In this document: in pieces, positions 8,118 to 16,744 of the stretch | Layout: the number at the start of each line of letters is the position of its first letter | Position numbering within the stretch: position 1 is the stretch's first letter | Assembly (NCBI GenBank): GCA_004005435.1 | Contig: RZWH01000005.1 | Span: 266,837 to 330,836, forward strand | Origin: Rhodobacteraceae bacterium CCMM004 | Lineage (GTDB): Bacteria > Pseudomonadota > Alphaproteobacteria > Rhodobacterales > Rhodobacteraceae | Length of the DNA stretch: 64,000 bases | Reading direction: 5' to 3' | Position numbers and translations under genes: made by a program | Notes under the pieces: generated by a model | What the model was told of the DNA's origin: nothing | Databases searched by the model: none | Seen by the model: the letters and a program-made list of their open reading frames with translations, nothing else

Positions 8118-9550
8118 GCGACCGGGTACGCGCGGCCCTGGCGGCGGCGCTGTCCGCGGACGCGGTGCGCGCGGCCGAGCCCCACGAGCTGGTCGAACCG
8201 AGGGGCCAGTGGCAGGGGCGGGCGGCCTGCGTGGCGCTGCCCCGGTCGACCGCGGAGGTCGCCGCGGCGGTCGGCGTCGCCGCGCGCCTGCGTGTGCCGG
8301 TGGTGCCCTATGGCGGGGGCACGGGACTCGTCGGCGGGCAGGTGATGCCGGACGGCGTCGCGCCGATCCTGCTCTCCCTGGCGCGCATGACCGCGATCCG
8401 CGACGTGGACCCGGCAGGCGGCACCATGACGGTGGAGGCGGGCGCGATCCTGTCCGATGTCCAGGCCGCGGCGGCCGAGGCCGGGCGGCTCTTTCCGCTG
8501 TCGCTGGCCTCGGAGGGATCGGCGCGGATCGGCGGGCTGTTGTCCACCAACGCCGGAGGGGTCAACGTCCTGCGCTACGGCACCGCGCGCGAGCTGTGCC
8601 TGGGCGTCGAGGCGGTGCTGCCGGACGGGTCGGTGATGCACGGGCTCAGGCGGTTGCGCAAGGACAACACCGGGTATGACCTGCGGCACCTCCTGATCGG
8701 CGCCGAGGGGACGCTGGGCGTGATCACCGCGGCGGTCCTGCGCCTCTATCCGCGCCCCGCGCGGCAGGGCACCGCGCTGATTGCGGTGCGCGACCCGGCG
8801 GCGGCGGTGGAGCTCCTGGGCCGCGCGCTGGCGGGCGAGGGCGTGTCCGCGTTCGAGCTGATCTCGGGCCAGGGCCTGCGGTTTCTCTCCGAGACCGGGG
8901 TGCCGGTGCGCCAGCCCTTCGCCGACCCGCCCGCCTGGTCGGTGCTGGTCGAACTGGGCCTGCCCGAGGACGCCGACCCCGACGCCCGACTGGCGGCGGT
9001 GTTCGAGGCGGCGGTCGAGGACGGCCTGGCCAGCGACGGCGTCGTTGCCCAGAGCGCCGCCCAGCGCCGCGACCTGTGGCACCTGCGCGAGACGATCCCC
9101 GAGGCCAACAAGCGCGTGGGCGCCATCGTCTCCAACGACATCTCGCTGCCCATCGCCGCCGTGCCCGACTTCCTGACCGCCGCCGATGCCCGTATTCGCG
9201 CGGCCGGTCGCTTTCGCATCAACGCCTTTGGGCATCTGGGCGACGGCAACCTGCACTACAACGTCTTTCCCCCCGAGGGCGTGTCCAAGGCCGACATCGC
9301 CGACCGGGCCGCCGATCTGCGGGAAATCGTGGAGACGGAGGTGGCCGCGCGCGCGGGGTCGTTCAGCGCCGAGCACGGGGTCGGACGGCTCAAGGTCGCG
9401 ACTCTGGAGCGCTATGGCGATCCCGCGCGGCTGGCGGCGATGCGGGCGATCAAGGCGGCGCTGGACCCGTTGGGGATCATGAATCCCGGCGCGGTGCTGC
9501 GCGCGCAGGGATCGGGCGACGCCCCGGCGCCTCAGGCCGTGTCGAGGTAG
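8114..9550 (+). CDS. FAD-linked oxidase, GlcD / D-2-hydroxyacid dehydrogenase type
   Basis: Flavoenzyme of the VAO/PCMH family that oxidises a D-2-hydroxyacid such as D-lactate, glycolate or D-2-hydroxyglutarate. The 478 residues have the FAD-binding signatures VPYGGGTGLVGGQ (about 63-75) and GAEGTLGVITAAVLRLYP, then the C-terminal FAD-oxidase motif FGHLGDGNLHYN (about 371-382) and SAEHGVGRLK near 418. These C-terminal motifs resemble mammalian-type D-2-hydroxyglutarate and D-lactate dehydrogenases; the substrate is not decided by sequence alone. It is coupled (ATGA) to the periplasmic metallo-fold gene and overlaps by 19 bases the convergent glutamine-synthetase-like gene. Confidence 0.88.
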   Translation: MSDRVRAALAAALSADAVRAAEPHELVEPRGQWQGRAACVALPRSTAEVAAAVGVAARLRVPVVPYGGGTGLVGGQVMPDGVAPILLSLARMTAIRDVDPAGGTMTVEAGAILSDVQAAAAEAGRLFPLSLASEGSARIGGLLSTNAGGVNVLRYGTARELCLGVEAVLPDGSVMHGLRRLRKDNTGYDLRHLLIGAEGTLGVITAAVLRLYPRPARQGTALIAVRDPAAAVELLGRALAGEGVSAFELISGQGLRFLSETGVPVRQPFADPPAWSVLVELGLPEDADPDARLAAVFEAAVEDGLASDGVVAQSAAQRRDLWHLRETIPEANKRVGAIVSNDISLPIAAVPDFLTAADARIRAAGRFRINAFGHLGDGNLHYNVFPPEGVSKADIADRAADLREIVETEVAARAGSFSAEHGVGRLKVATLERYGDPARLAAMRAIKAALDPLGIMNPGAVLRAQGSGDAPAPQAVSR

Positions 9551-10854
9551 AGCGCGGTCAGCGTGGCGAGGTCCAACTCGGAGGTCAGCGCCATCTCCTG
9601 CCGTTTCGTGCGGACCATGTGCGCGATCAGCTCGGTCGGTAGGAGGCGCGGGACCACCGGATCTGTGGCGAAAAGGTCGAGCGCGGTGTCCCACGTGGCG
9701 GGCATCTGCGGCAGATCGGCCTCGTAGGCGTTGCCGGTCATCGGCGGCGGCGGCGGTGCTGCGGCCTCGATGCCGTCCAGCGCGGCGGCCAGCACCGTGG
9801 CGATGAGCAGATAGGGGTTGGCATCGCCGCCTGCGACCCGGTGTTCGATCCGGCGCGCGGCGGCGGGGCCGCCGGGGATGCGCAGCGCGGCGGTGCGGTT
9901 CTCATAGCCCCAGCCGATCCCGGTGGGCGCGTGAGCTCCTGGCACCAGGCGGTCGTAGCTCACGCCGTGCGGCGCGCAGATCAGGGTCGCCGCGGCCATT
10001 GCCGCGAGACACCCCGCCACCGCATGGGTCAGCGCATGGGTGCCCTGCGGCCCGCCGTCGTCGAAGACGTTTCCGCCGGTGCGGTCGAGCAGCGAGAAGT
10101 GGATGTGCAGCCCGTTGCCCGGCGCATCCGGATAGGGCTTGGCCATGAAGGTCGCGGCGCAGCCGTGGCGCCGGGCCAGCCCCTTGACCGCCAGCTTAAA
10201 CAGCCATGCGTCGTCGGCAGCGCGCAGGGGGTCGGCGACATGGCTCAGGTTGATTTCGAATTGGCCCGGGCCCCCCTCGCTGATCGCCGCCTCGGCGGGA
10301 ATGCCCATGGCCTCGGCCGCGGCGTAGAGGTCGGTCAGGAACCCGTCCCAGGCGTCGAGCGCGGTGACGCTGAGGATCGCGCTTTCCGAGCGACGCTTGC
10401 CCGACCGGGGCGAGCGGGGCGGCTGCGGCGTGTCGCCGGTGTCGTCGACCAGATAGAACTCCAGCTCGGTCGCCACCACGGGGGTCAGTCCGGCGGCGGC
10501 ATAGCGCGCGGCGACCTGCGCCAGCGCCTGCCGCGGGTCGCCGTCGAAGGGGCGGCCGTCCTCGTGGAAGGTCCACACCGGGATCAGCGCCGTGGGCGTG
10601 TCAAGCCACGGCATCGGCACCGGCCCCCGCCCGGTGGGCCGCGCCAGCCCGTCGGGATCGCCGCTAGCAAAGACCAGCGGGCTGTCCTCGATGTCGGCGC
10701 CCGAGATGTCGAGGTTCAGGACCGACAGCGGCAGGCGCGTCCCCTCGGCCAGCGCCTTGTCGGCCATGTGCGCGGGCAATCGCTTGCCCCGGGCCTGACC
10801 GTTGAGGTCGGCGCAGGCCAGGCGCAGGGCGCGGGTGCCGTCGGGCAGGCTCAT
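9532..10854 (-). CDS. Glutamine-synthetase-family ligase (gamma-glutamyl-amine type)
   Basis: A 440-residue member of the GlnA superfamily. It carries the ATP/glutamate-binding landmarks ELEFYLVD, EGGPGQFEINLSHV, and a C-terminal RIEHRVAGGDANPYL segment with arginine and asparagine as in PuuA-like enzymes. The length (about 440) and N-terminus, which starts directly in the beta-grasp domain, fit the gamma-glutamylputrescine/gamma-glutamyl-amide branch better than the 470-residue nitrogen-assimilation GS. It is the last gene of a polar amino-acid ABC transporter unit and its ATG overlaps the permease stop, so it probably gamma-glutamylates an amine or amino acid imported by that transporter. 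The exact substrate is unknown. Confidence 0.82.
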   Translation of the reverse strand: MSLPDGTRALRLACADLNGQARGKRLPAHMADKALAEGTRLPLSVLNLDISGADIEDSPLVFASGDPDGLARPTGRGPVPMPWLDTPTALIPVWTFHEDGRPFDGDPRQALAQVAARYAAAGLTPVVATELEFYLVDDTGDTPQPPRSPRSGKRRSESAILSVTALDAWDGFLTDLYAAAEAMGIPAEAAISEGGPGQFEINLSHVADPLRAADDAWLFKLAVKGLARRHGCAATFMAKPYPDAPGNGLHIHFSLLDRTGGNVFDDGGPQGTHALTHAVAGCLAAMAAATLICAPHGVSYDRLVPGAHAPTGIGWGYENRTAALRIPGGPAAARRIEHRVAGGDANPYLLIATVLAAALDGIEAAAPPPPPMTGNAYEADLPQMPATWDTALDLFATDPVVPRLLPTELIAHMVRTKRQEMALTSELDLATLTALYLDTA

Positions 10855-11690
10855 CGGATGATGTTCGGCCGCAGGCGCAGCCGCCGCCGGTGCGCCTCGG
10901 GCAGGTGGCGGTTCAGACGCTTGTTGAAGACGCCGAACAGCGTGATCAGGCACAGCGTCAGCAGGATGAAGTAGCCCGCGACGATGGGGTAGGGCACGAA
11001 GGGGTTGAACGTCTTGTCGGCGAAGTAGTTGGCGTAATAGAGCGCGTCGCCCCTTTGCTGCCACGCCGGAAAGCCCGAGAAGAACACCAGCGTCGTGGCG
11101 TGGAACAGAAAGATCGCCTCGTTGGTGTAGGCGGGCCAGGCCAGACGCAGCATGGTGGGGAAGGTGATCCGCCGAAACCGCGTCCACCCGGTCAGGCCAT
11201 AGGCGTCGGCGGCCTCGATGTCGCCCTTTGGGATCGAGCGCAGCGCGCCGTAGAAGATCTCGGCCGAGTAGGCGGCGGTGTTGAGAAACAGCACGATCAG
11301 CGCGCCCAGCCACGCCCGGGTCAGCCAGCGCGTCTCGGCCGTGATCTCGACAAAGCCCAGGTTGATGTCCACGCCAATCTTGGGCAGCAGAACGAACGCC
11401 TCGTAGGCCAGAAAGAACTGGATGAAGAGCGGCGAGCCGCGAAAGACGAAGACGAACCATTCCGCCGGCTTGCGCAGCCAGCGGCTGGGATGCGCCTTGC
11501 CCAGCGCCACGGCGACGGCGAGGAAGAAGCCGAAGGCGAGCGCCAGGAGCCCGAAATAGACGTTCCAGATCATGCCCGAGCCGATCAGCGTGATCTGCTG
11601 GCACAGGGTGAAGTCCGACCGCGGCAAGAGCCGCTCGCCGATCCCGATGGAGCGGAAGGCGTAGTCGGCGATGGTCTGCGCGCAGCTCAT
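10851..11690 (-). CDS. Polar amino-acid ABC transporter permease (HisM/GlnP type)
   Basis: Inner-membrane permease, 279 residues, with several hydrophobic segments and the cytoplasmic EAA-type loop IEAADAYGLTGWTRFRRITFP that docks to the ATPase. The ATG at 11690 is preferred over an in-frame TTG at 11702, because the latter lies in the outer arm of the palindrome pair. The C-terminus ends in a basic tail (HRRRLRLRPNIIR). It works with the second permease, the ATPase at 13974-14744 and the binding protein at 12696-13424. Confidence 0.93.
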   Translation of the reverse strand: MSCAQTIADYAFRSIGIGERLLPRSDFTLCQQITLIGSGMIWNVYFGLLALAFGFFLAVAVALGKAHPSRWLRKPAEWFVFVFRGSPLFIQFFLAYEAFVLLPKIGVDINLGFVEITAETRWLTRAWLGALIVLFLNTAAYSAEIFYGALRSIPKGDIEAADAYGLTGWTRFRRITFPTMLRLAWPAYTNEAIFLFHATTLVFFSGFPAWQQRGDALYYANYFADKTFNPFVPYPIVAGYFILLTLCLITLFGVFNKRLNRHLPEAHRRRLRLRPNIIR

Positions 11691-11699
11691 CGGCGGGGC

Positions 11700-11744
11700 C
11701 AAGCGGCTTGGAAGCCGCTTGCCAAACGCCTTGCAAGGCGTTTG
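11700..11744. repeat. Twin palindrome A between two permease genes
   Basis: Unit 1 (11700-11721) is CAAG-CGGC-TTGGAA-GCCG-CTTG, and unit 2 (11723-11744) is CAAA-CGCC-TTGCAA-GGCG-TTTG, a perfect 22-base palindrome. The flanks GGGGC and GCCCC can pair around both hairpins. The element fills nearly the whole 61-base gap between the two permease genes and ends nine bases before the downstream ATG. It belongs to the same family as the elements near 34.3, 34.4, 60.5 and 61.5 kb. Confidence 0.9.
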
Positions 11745-11751
11745 CCCCCGC

Positions 11752-12654
11752 TCATGCCGCCGCCCTGCGCATGGCTTCGCCTCCGGAGGTGGCCTGACCG
11801 TGGCTCAGCCGCCGGGTCAGCCGCTCCAATACGATTTCGGACACCCGCGTCAGGCCGAGGTAGAAGACCAGCAGCGCCAGGAAATACCACAGCCGCCAGT
11901 CCGGGTGCGGATAGTCGAAGACGGCGCCCTTCATCCCGCCGAGCTCGCGCGCCCAGTAGACGATGTCTTCGACCCCGAGGAGGAAGAGCAAGGGCGTCGC
12001 CTTGACCAGGATCATCCACAGGTTCGACAGCCCCGGCAGGGCAAAGATCCACATCTGCGGCACCAGCACCCGCCAAAAGCTCTGCCGCGGGGTCATGCCA
12101 TAGGCCTCTGCCGTCTCCATCTGCGCCCGCGGCACCGCCCGCATGGCGCCGAACAGGACATTGGCCGCGAAGGCGCCGAAGACGATGGCGAAGGTCAGCA
12201 CGGCGAGGGAAAAGCCATAGACCTCGTGCACCCATTGCGGCGAGGACGACAGGGGCAGCTTAGCCGCGTCGCAGACGACGAAATCGCTGCCCTGCCGGAT
12301 CGGGTCGTCCCAGCCCGGGCACTTGACCTGATGGCGCAGCCACTCGAACGCCTGGTCCAGCGCGATGACGAAGAACAGGAAGAACGCGATGTCGGGCACG
12401 CCGCGCACGATCGCGGTATAGCCCTGGCCGACCCACCTCAGCGGCGCGATCCGCGACCGTGCCGCCGTCGCTCCGGCGAACCCGAAGGCCAGCGACACCG
12501 GCGCCGTGATCGCCAGGAGCAGCATCACCGTCCCGAAGGACGTATAGGCCAGCATGTGCTTGCCGTTCGTGAGGTAGCAAGCGAACCAGCGCCAGCCTTC
12601 CAGAACGGACGGATCGGTGCAGTAGGAGAAGATCGCCCCGGTCTCCCCTCGCAA
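11752..12654 (-). CDS. Polar amino-acid ABC transporter permease (HisQ/GlnQ-partner type)
   Basis: Inner-membrane permease with an extended periplasmic loop between the early helices, as seen in larger HisQ-like permeases. The EAA-type loop is METAEAYGMTPRQSFWRVLVPQ. With the TTG start at 12654 it has 300 residues. No ATG lies upstream in frame before a stop at 12691, and the next internal ATG would remove the first helix, so TTG is the best choice, though the start is uncertain. The gene follows the binding-protein gene after a strong hairpin and pairs with the permease downstream. Confidence 0.88.
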   Translation of the reverse strand: MRGETGAIFSYCTDPSVLEGWRWFACYLTNGKHMLAYTSFGTVMLLLAITAPVSLAFGFAGATAARSRIAPLRWVGQGYTAIVRGVPDIAFFLFFVIALDQAFEWLRHQVKCPGWDDPIRQGSDFVVCDAAKLPLSSSPQWVHEVYGFSLAVLTFAIVFGAFAANVLFGAMRAVPRAQMETAEAYGMTPRQSFWRVLVPQMWIFALPGLSNLWMILVKATPLLFLLGVEDIVYWARELGGMKGAVFDYPHPDWRLWYFLALLVFYLGLTRVSEIVLERLTRRLSHGQATSGGEAMRRAAA

Positions 12655-12655
12655 G

Positions 12656-12680
12656 CGGGCCGGGGGCGGACCCCGGCCCG
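12656..12680 (-). terminator. Intra-operon hairpin between binding protein and permease
   Basis: A perfect ten-pair GC stem (CGGGCCGGGG with CCCCGGCCCG) around a five-base loop, 15 bases after the binding-protein stop and ending two bases before the TTG start of the permease. There is no T run. It is probably an mRNA-stabilising or attenuating hairpin that lowers permease expression relative to the binding protein. Confidence 0.7.
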
Positions 12681-12695
12681 GGACGGGCGGTCAGA

Positions 12696-13424
12696 TCACC
12701 AGGTGGTGCTGACCTCCCACTTCTCGATCAGTTCGTTCAGCGTGCCGTCGTCCTTCATGGACTGGATCGCGGCGTCGAACGTCTCGCGCAGCTCGCCGTC
12801 GCTCTCGCGGATGCCCATGCCGACACCGCCGCCGAGGGCGACCGGGTCGCCGACCACCATGAGGTCGGAGTTGGCGTCGACCTGGCCCTGGATGAACGAG
12901 GCGTCGGCCAGCACCGCGTCGGCCTCGCCGTTCATCACGGCGGCGACGGTTTCGTCGGGCGTGGCGAACTCCACCAGCGTTGCGCCGGACTCGGCCACGT
13001 AACCGGCCTGGATGGTGCCGGTCTGCGCCGCGATGACGCCGCCGGTCAGGTCCACGTCCTCGCTCAGCGCGGCGTAGAAGGACGGGTCGGGGGGCGTGTA
13101 GGGCTGGGTGAAGTCGATCACCTCGTCGCGCTCGTCGGTGATCGACATGCCGGCGATGATGGTGTCGTAGTTGCCCGAGGTGAGGTTGGGGATGATCGAA
13201 TCCCACTCGTTCGTCACCCACTCGCAGGTCAGTTCGGCACGGGCGCACAACTCGTCGCCCAGCTCGCGCTCGAACCCGTCGACCTCGCCCGAGTCGTTGA
13301 TGAAGTTCCACGGAGGATAGGCGCCCTCGGTGCCCATGCGGACGGTGGTGGAATGGCTCTCGGCCATGGCCATGCCGCCCGCGAGAGTCAGGGCCATGGC
13401 AGCGGTGCCCAGGATCGTTTTCAT
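12696..13424 (-). CDS. Polar amino-acid ABC transporter periplasmic binding protein
   Basis: Solute-binding protein of family 3 (HisJ/LAO type), 242 residues. MKTILGTAAMALTLAGG is a signal peptide with cleavage near AMA-ESH. The mature domain shows the typical MGTEGAYPPWNFINDSG, GFERELGDELC, WDSIIPNLTSGNYDTIIAGMSIT and ERDEVIDFTQPY motifs, the last two shaping the alpha-amino-acid binding site. The ATG at 13424 has AGGGAGA at a suitable distance and starts the signal peptide. It is followed by the two permeases and a GS-like ligase; the ATPase gene lies 549 bases upstream on the same strand. Confidence 0.95.
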   Translation of the reverse strand: MKTILGTAAMALTLAGGMAMAESHSTTVRMGTEGAYPPWNFINDSGEVDGFERELGDELCARAELTCEWVTNEWDSIIPNLTSGNYDTIIAGMSITDERDEVIDFTQPYTPPDPSFYAALSEDVDLTGGVIAAQTGTIQAGYVAESGATLVEFATPDETVAAVMNGEADAVLADASFIQGQVDANSDLMVVGDPVALGGGVGMGIRESDGELRETFDAAIQSMKDDGTLNELIEKWEVSTTW

Positions 13425-13973
13425 GTGGTTCTCCCTGTGGTCGTATCGGCGCCGGAGGGTGGGGCGAAACCGAAACCTATGCAAGGGGTCTGCGCAGATC
13501 CGGTGGCGCAAGGCACATCGCAGAGCGCATGACGCGGGGTAAAGCGGGCCAGGGGCACGGTGCTGCCCGCGGAGTGGGCGCCGGCCGGACGGTGCGGTTG
13601 CGCGGAGGAGCCGGCGGCGCTGGACCGCCGGGGATGGGAGGGTGGGGCGTGCGCGATGTCGTGCGCAGCGGCGTATCGGGGGCGGCCGGCGCCCGGGTCG
13701 TCGGACAGGCCCGGGCCGGGCGGCGGCCCCTCTTGAACGTTGTCGGGGAGGGTGCCGGGTTCATGGGGGCGGCACGGGCATCGCTTGGGCCCGATATCCA
13801 TGTGGGACTCCCCCATGCCATGTTGTCGCCTCACAACCCCTCTTTCGCGCGTCGATGCCGCCCAATCCGCCGCGTGGCGTCGACCGGCGGTTCGGCATTT
13901 CCTGCCGGGGCGCAGACGGGCCGGACCCTGGTGCGACCATGGCGTCCGGTCCGCGCTTGGCCCGTCCCGCCGC
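13425..13973. other. 549-base gap between ABC ATPase and binding-protein genes
   Basis: No convincing gene: the open frames here are GC-driven, rich in Arg, Gly and Pro, and have no homology I recognise. The gap presumably holds the 3' end of the ATPase transcript and the promoter of the binding-protein unit. I see GC-rich imperfect inverted repeats near 13910-13950 but no clear terminator with a T run and no confident -35/-10 pair. Confidence 0.5.
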
Positions 13974-14744
13974 TCAGCTCACCGCCGACAGGAACCCGCG
14001 CAGCCGCTCGGAGGACGGGCTGCCGAAGAGCGCGTCGGGCGCGCCCTCCTCCTCGATCCGGCCCTGGTGGAGAAAGATCACGTGGTCGCTCACGTCTCCG
14101 GCCAGGCGCATGTCGTGGGTCACGATCACCATGGTCCGCCCCTCCTCGGCCAGGGCCTGAATGACCCGCACCACTTCCTGCTCCAGCTCTGGGTCCAGCG
14201 CCGAGGTCGGCTCGTCGAAGAGGAGCGCGCGCGGCTCCATGCACAGCGCCCGTGCGATGGCCGCCCTCTGCTGCTGCCCGCCGGAGAGCTGCGCAGGATA
14301 GGCGTCGCACTTGTCGCCGATCCCGACCTTGGCGAGATAGTCGCGGCCCGCCGCCTCGGCCTCGTCGCGCGGCCGGCCCAGCACCGTGATCGGGGCCTCG
14401 GTGACGTTTTGCAGGACGGTGAGGTGCGACCACAGATTGAACTGCTGGAACACCATGCTGAGGTTCGTGCGGATCCGCGTCACCTGCTTGCGGTCGGCGG
14501 GGTGGCGGCCGTGGCCCGTGCCCTTCCACCGCACCGCCTCGCCCTCGAACAGGATGTCGCCCTCCTGGCTGTCCTCCAGCAGGTTGGCGCAGCGCAGAAG
14601 CGTCGACTTACCCGACCCCGACGACCCGATCAGAGACACGACGTGCCCGCGCGGCGCTGTCAGGTCCACGCCCTTGAGCACCTCCAGCGCGCCATAGGCC
14701 TTGTGCAGATCTCGGATCTCGATGACGGGCGTGGTGTCGGACAC
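13974..14744 (-). CDS. Polar amino-acid ABC transporter ATP-binding protein
   Basis: ATPase subunit (HisP/GlnQ type), 256 residues. Walker A is GSSGSGKST (40-48), the Q-loop is MVFQQFNLWSH (near 100), the signature is LSGGQ (153-157), and Walker B is [12 protein letters not shown] (173-184). The GTG at 14744 is chosen because GGAGG stands five bases upstream and because the family starts near this point; the longer frame to 14828 adds a Pro/Gly-rich extension. It energises the permeases at 10851-12654 but is separated from the binding-protein gene by 549 bases. Confidence 0.93.
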   Translation of the reverse strand: MSDTTPVIEIRDLHKAYGALEVLKGVDLTAPRGHVVSLIGSSGSGKSTLLRCANLLEDSQEGDILFEGEAVRWKGTGHGRHPADRKQVTRIRTNLSMVFQQFNLWSHLTVLQNVTEAPITVLGRPRDEAEAAGRDYLAKVGIGDKCDAYPAQLSGGQQQRAAIARALCMEPRALLFDEPTSALDPELEQEVVRVIQALAEEGRTMVIVTHDMRLAGDVSDHVIFLHQGRIEEEGAPDALFGSPSSERLRGFLSAVS

Positions 14745-14826
14745 GGCGGCCTCCGGCAATGGTTCGCCGGAGTAGGGCGCAAGCGGGCGATCAATGCAAC
14801 CGGCTGATGGCCTTGCGCCGGGACGC

Positions 14827-15438
14827 ATGATTGCGACCGATGACGCGATGCAACTGATCGCGCCGACATTGGACCTGCCGGCGGGCTATGGGGCCGCGCT
14901 GCGGCGGGGAGGGTCGCCGGACAATCTGCGCCCGGCGGTGGCGGCGCAGCAACTCGCGCAGATCGCGGGCGACCCCGAGGGCTTCTGCGCCGGGTTCGAC
15001 GACCCACGGGGGCAGGGTGGGCCGGTGACGCGCCCCGACGGCCGCCGGGTGGCCCGCCCGCCCAGTATCCGGCGCTGGATCTGGGACGATGGGATCTGCG
15101 GGACCATCGGGCTGCGATGGCAGACCGGCACCGAAGCGCTGCCGCCCGGTTGCCCGGGGCATGTCGGCTATGCGGTGGTGCCCTGGCGGCGTGGGGAGGG
15201 CCTGGCGACGGCGGCGCTTCGGGCCGTCCTGCCCCCGGCGCGCGCGGTTGGCCTGCGGTGGATCGAGGTCACCACCGATCCGGGCAACGCCCCGTTCCGC
15301 CGGGTGATCGTGAAGGCGGGGGGCGTTTTCGCGGCGCCGGACCCGCTCCCTCGGGCCACGGGCGGCCGGGACGCGGTGCACTACCGCATCGCGCTGTCGG
15401 CGGAGGGCGGGGGCGGCGGCACGGGCAGTGCCAGGTAG
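14827..15438 (+). CDS. GNAT-family acetyltransferase
   Basis: A 203-residue protein with the GNAT acetyl-CoA-binding segment VGYAVVPWRRGEGLATAALRAV (about 113-134), followed by IEVTTDPGNAPFRRVIVKAGG, the usual C-terminal GNAT helix. The N-terminal third (about residues 20-75) is not recognisable. The ATG at 14827 is chosen; an in-frame ATG at 14794 is also possible. It is divergent from the ABC ATPase gene, and its last 58 bases overlap the convergent PhnD-like gene. The substrate is unknown. Confidence 0.82.
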   Translation: MIATDDAMQLIAPTLDLPAGYGAALRRGGSPDNLRPAVAAQQLAQIAGDPEGFCAGFDDPRGQGGPVTRPDGRRVARPPSIRRWIWDDGICGTIGLRWQTGTEALPPGCPGHVGYAVVPWRRGEGLATAALRAVLPPARAVGLRWIEVTTDPGNAPFRRVIVKAGGVFAAPDPLPRATGGRDAVHYRIALSAEGGGGGTGSAR

Positions 15439-16127
15439 TCGGCGGCGGGTATCTCGACCAGCCCCACGACCCCGAGGAGCGACGCCGTCTCCGGGTCGAT
15501 TGCGTCCAGCGCCCGGCGGATGGCGCTTCGGAGCGGCGCGGGGTCGGCCCCGGCGGCGGAGATGTAGGGCAGCCCGGGCGTCGGCTGCGTGCGTCGCAGC
15601 ACCCGGAGGCGGGCGGTCAACTCGGGCTCGAACCGCTCCATGTCGCGCCAGGTGACCGCGTCGAGGGCGGCTAGGTCCGCGGCGCCCTCGGCGACCATCC
15701 GCGCGCTCGCGCGGTGTGCGCCGCTCAGAACCACCGCGCCGAAGCGCACGCCATCGGCCAAAGGCGCCGCCCAGCCCGACTGCGACAGCGGGTCGTTGAC
15801 GGCCATCCGCCCGCCCTCGGGCGTGGGATCGTCTGCGCGCGCCACGACGACGCTGCGATAGTGGCCCGGCGGCACGCCGGGCAGGCCGTAATCCGGTGTG
15901 CCCACGAGCGTCACCCGGTCGTGCAGGCGGGCGCGGTAGGGCAGGCCGCAGGTCTGCGCCAGAACCAGGTCCGGCGCCTGCCACACCGCCCAGGGATCGG
16001 CGCCGCGGGTCAGGCGGGCCGGCGCCGCCATCCCCTCGTTCGCCAAAGCATCGTGGATCGCCGCCCAGAACGCATCGGTCGCCGCCGCCGTCTCGGGCCG
16101 GTCATACATCGCCAGGGCGGCGATCAT
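15381..16127 (-). CDS. PhnD-like substrate-binding-domain protein without signal peptide
   Basis: A 248-residue protein of the phosphate/phosphite/phosphonate-type periplasmic-binding fold: short lobe with MAALAMYDRPE-like start, GLPYRARLHDRVTLVGTP, MAVNDPLSQSGWAAPL and AHRASARMVAEGAADLAALDAVTWRDMER. No export signal is visible at the ATG, which overlaps the stop of the TerB-like gene. No permease or ATPase of a phosphonate transporter is nearby, so it is an orphan and may bind a ligand in the cytosol or use an N-terminus I do not recognise. It ends in a poly-proline stretch. Confidence 0.7.
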   Translation of the reverse strand: MIAALAMYDRPETAAATDAFWAAIHDALANEGMAAPARLTRGADPWAVWQAPDLVLAQTCGLPYRARLHDRVTLVGTPDYGLPGVPPGHYRSVVVARADDPTPEGGRMAVNDPLSQSGWAAPLADGVRFGAVVLSGAHRASARMVAEGAADLAALDAVTWRDMERFEPELTARLRVLRRTQPTPGLPYISAAGADPAPLRSAIRRALDAIDPETASLLGVVGLVEIPAADYLALPVPPPPPSADSAMR

Positions 16128-16570
16128 GCCTGCCCGCGCTCGACCTTCTGGCGGGCGATGTTGCTGTCGCGGTCGCTGACCCCCAGCATCGGCGCCACCA
16201 TGCGCAGGAGCGCGTCCTCCTCGTCGTCGCGCACGCCGTCCGCCAGGACCACCGCCCACAGCGCTTCGATCACGCCCAGCCGATCCTCGTAGGGCACCGC
16301 GTCCTTGATCGCGCGGGTAAAGCGCACCGTGTCCGGCGCCTCGGCCTCCAGCGCCTCGGCCTCGGACCTCAGGCGCGTCACCTCGAACGGACCCAGCCCA
16401 TAGCGCGCGGCGAGCAGGCGGTCGATCCGATGCACCTCGTCGGCGTCGTAGTGGCCATCGGCGCGGGCGATCCGCACCAAAAGCGCCGCCAGCGCCAGGC
16501 GCGCGTCGGCGTCGGACAGCGGATCGGGGTCGGGATCGGGCGCGGCCAGGCGGCGGAGAAGATCGAACAT
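16124..16570 (-). CDS. TerB-family protein
   Basis: A 148-residue helical protein of the TerB (tellurite-resistance B-like) family. It has two acidic helix-turn repeats: LVRIARADGHYDADEVHRIDRLL and LWAVVLADGVRDDEEDALLRMV, each with the conserved DG and D/E pattern that binds metal in TerB. TerB-like proteins are widespread and many have no link to tellurite. The ATG at 16570 is preferred to a GTG one codon upstream. It forms a two-gene unit with the PhnD-like gene (ATGA overlap). Confidence 0.8.
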   Translation of the reverse strand: MFDLLRRLAAPDPDPDPLSDADARLALAALLVRIARADGHYDADEVHRIDRLLAARYGLGPFEVTRLRSEAEALEAEAPDTVRFTRAIKDAVPYEDRLGVIEALWAVVLADGVRDDEEDALLRMVAPMLGVSDRDSNIARQKVERGQA

Positions 16571-16744
16571 CACACAAGGTCATATATGTCGGCGGCGTTC
16601 GCAGAAAAGCGGTGCCGAACTGCCACGCCCCCAAAGGAAGTTGGGCCGCCCGGACCCCGCATACGAAACCATATGAGCGGGTGGCGCGTATCTGATACAT
16701 CTCGTTCTCGGGGAATGAGTCGCTCGCCAAAGGTATCTGTCCCA

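Noticed and set aside
13905..13955. Imperfect GC inverted repeat downstream of the ABC ATPase as a terminator
   Set aside because: The stem has internal loops and no T run follows, so it was mentioned only in the gap entry.
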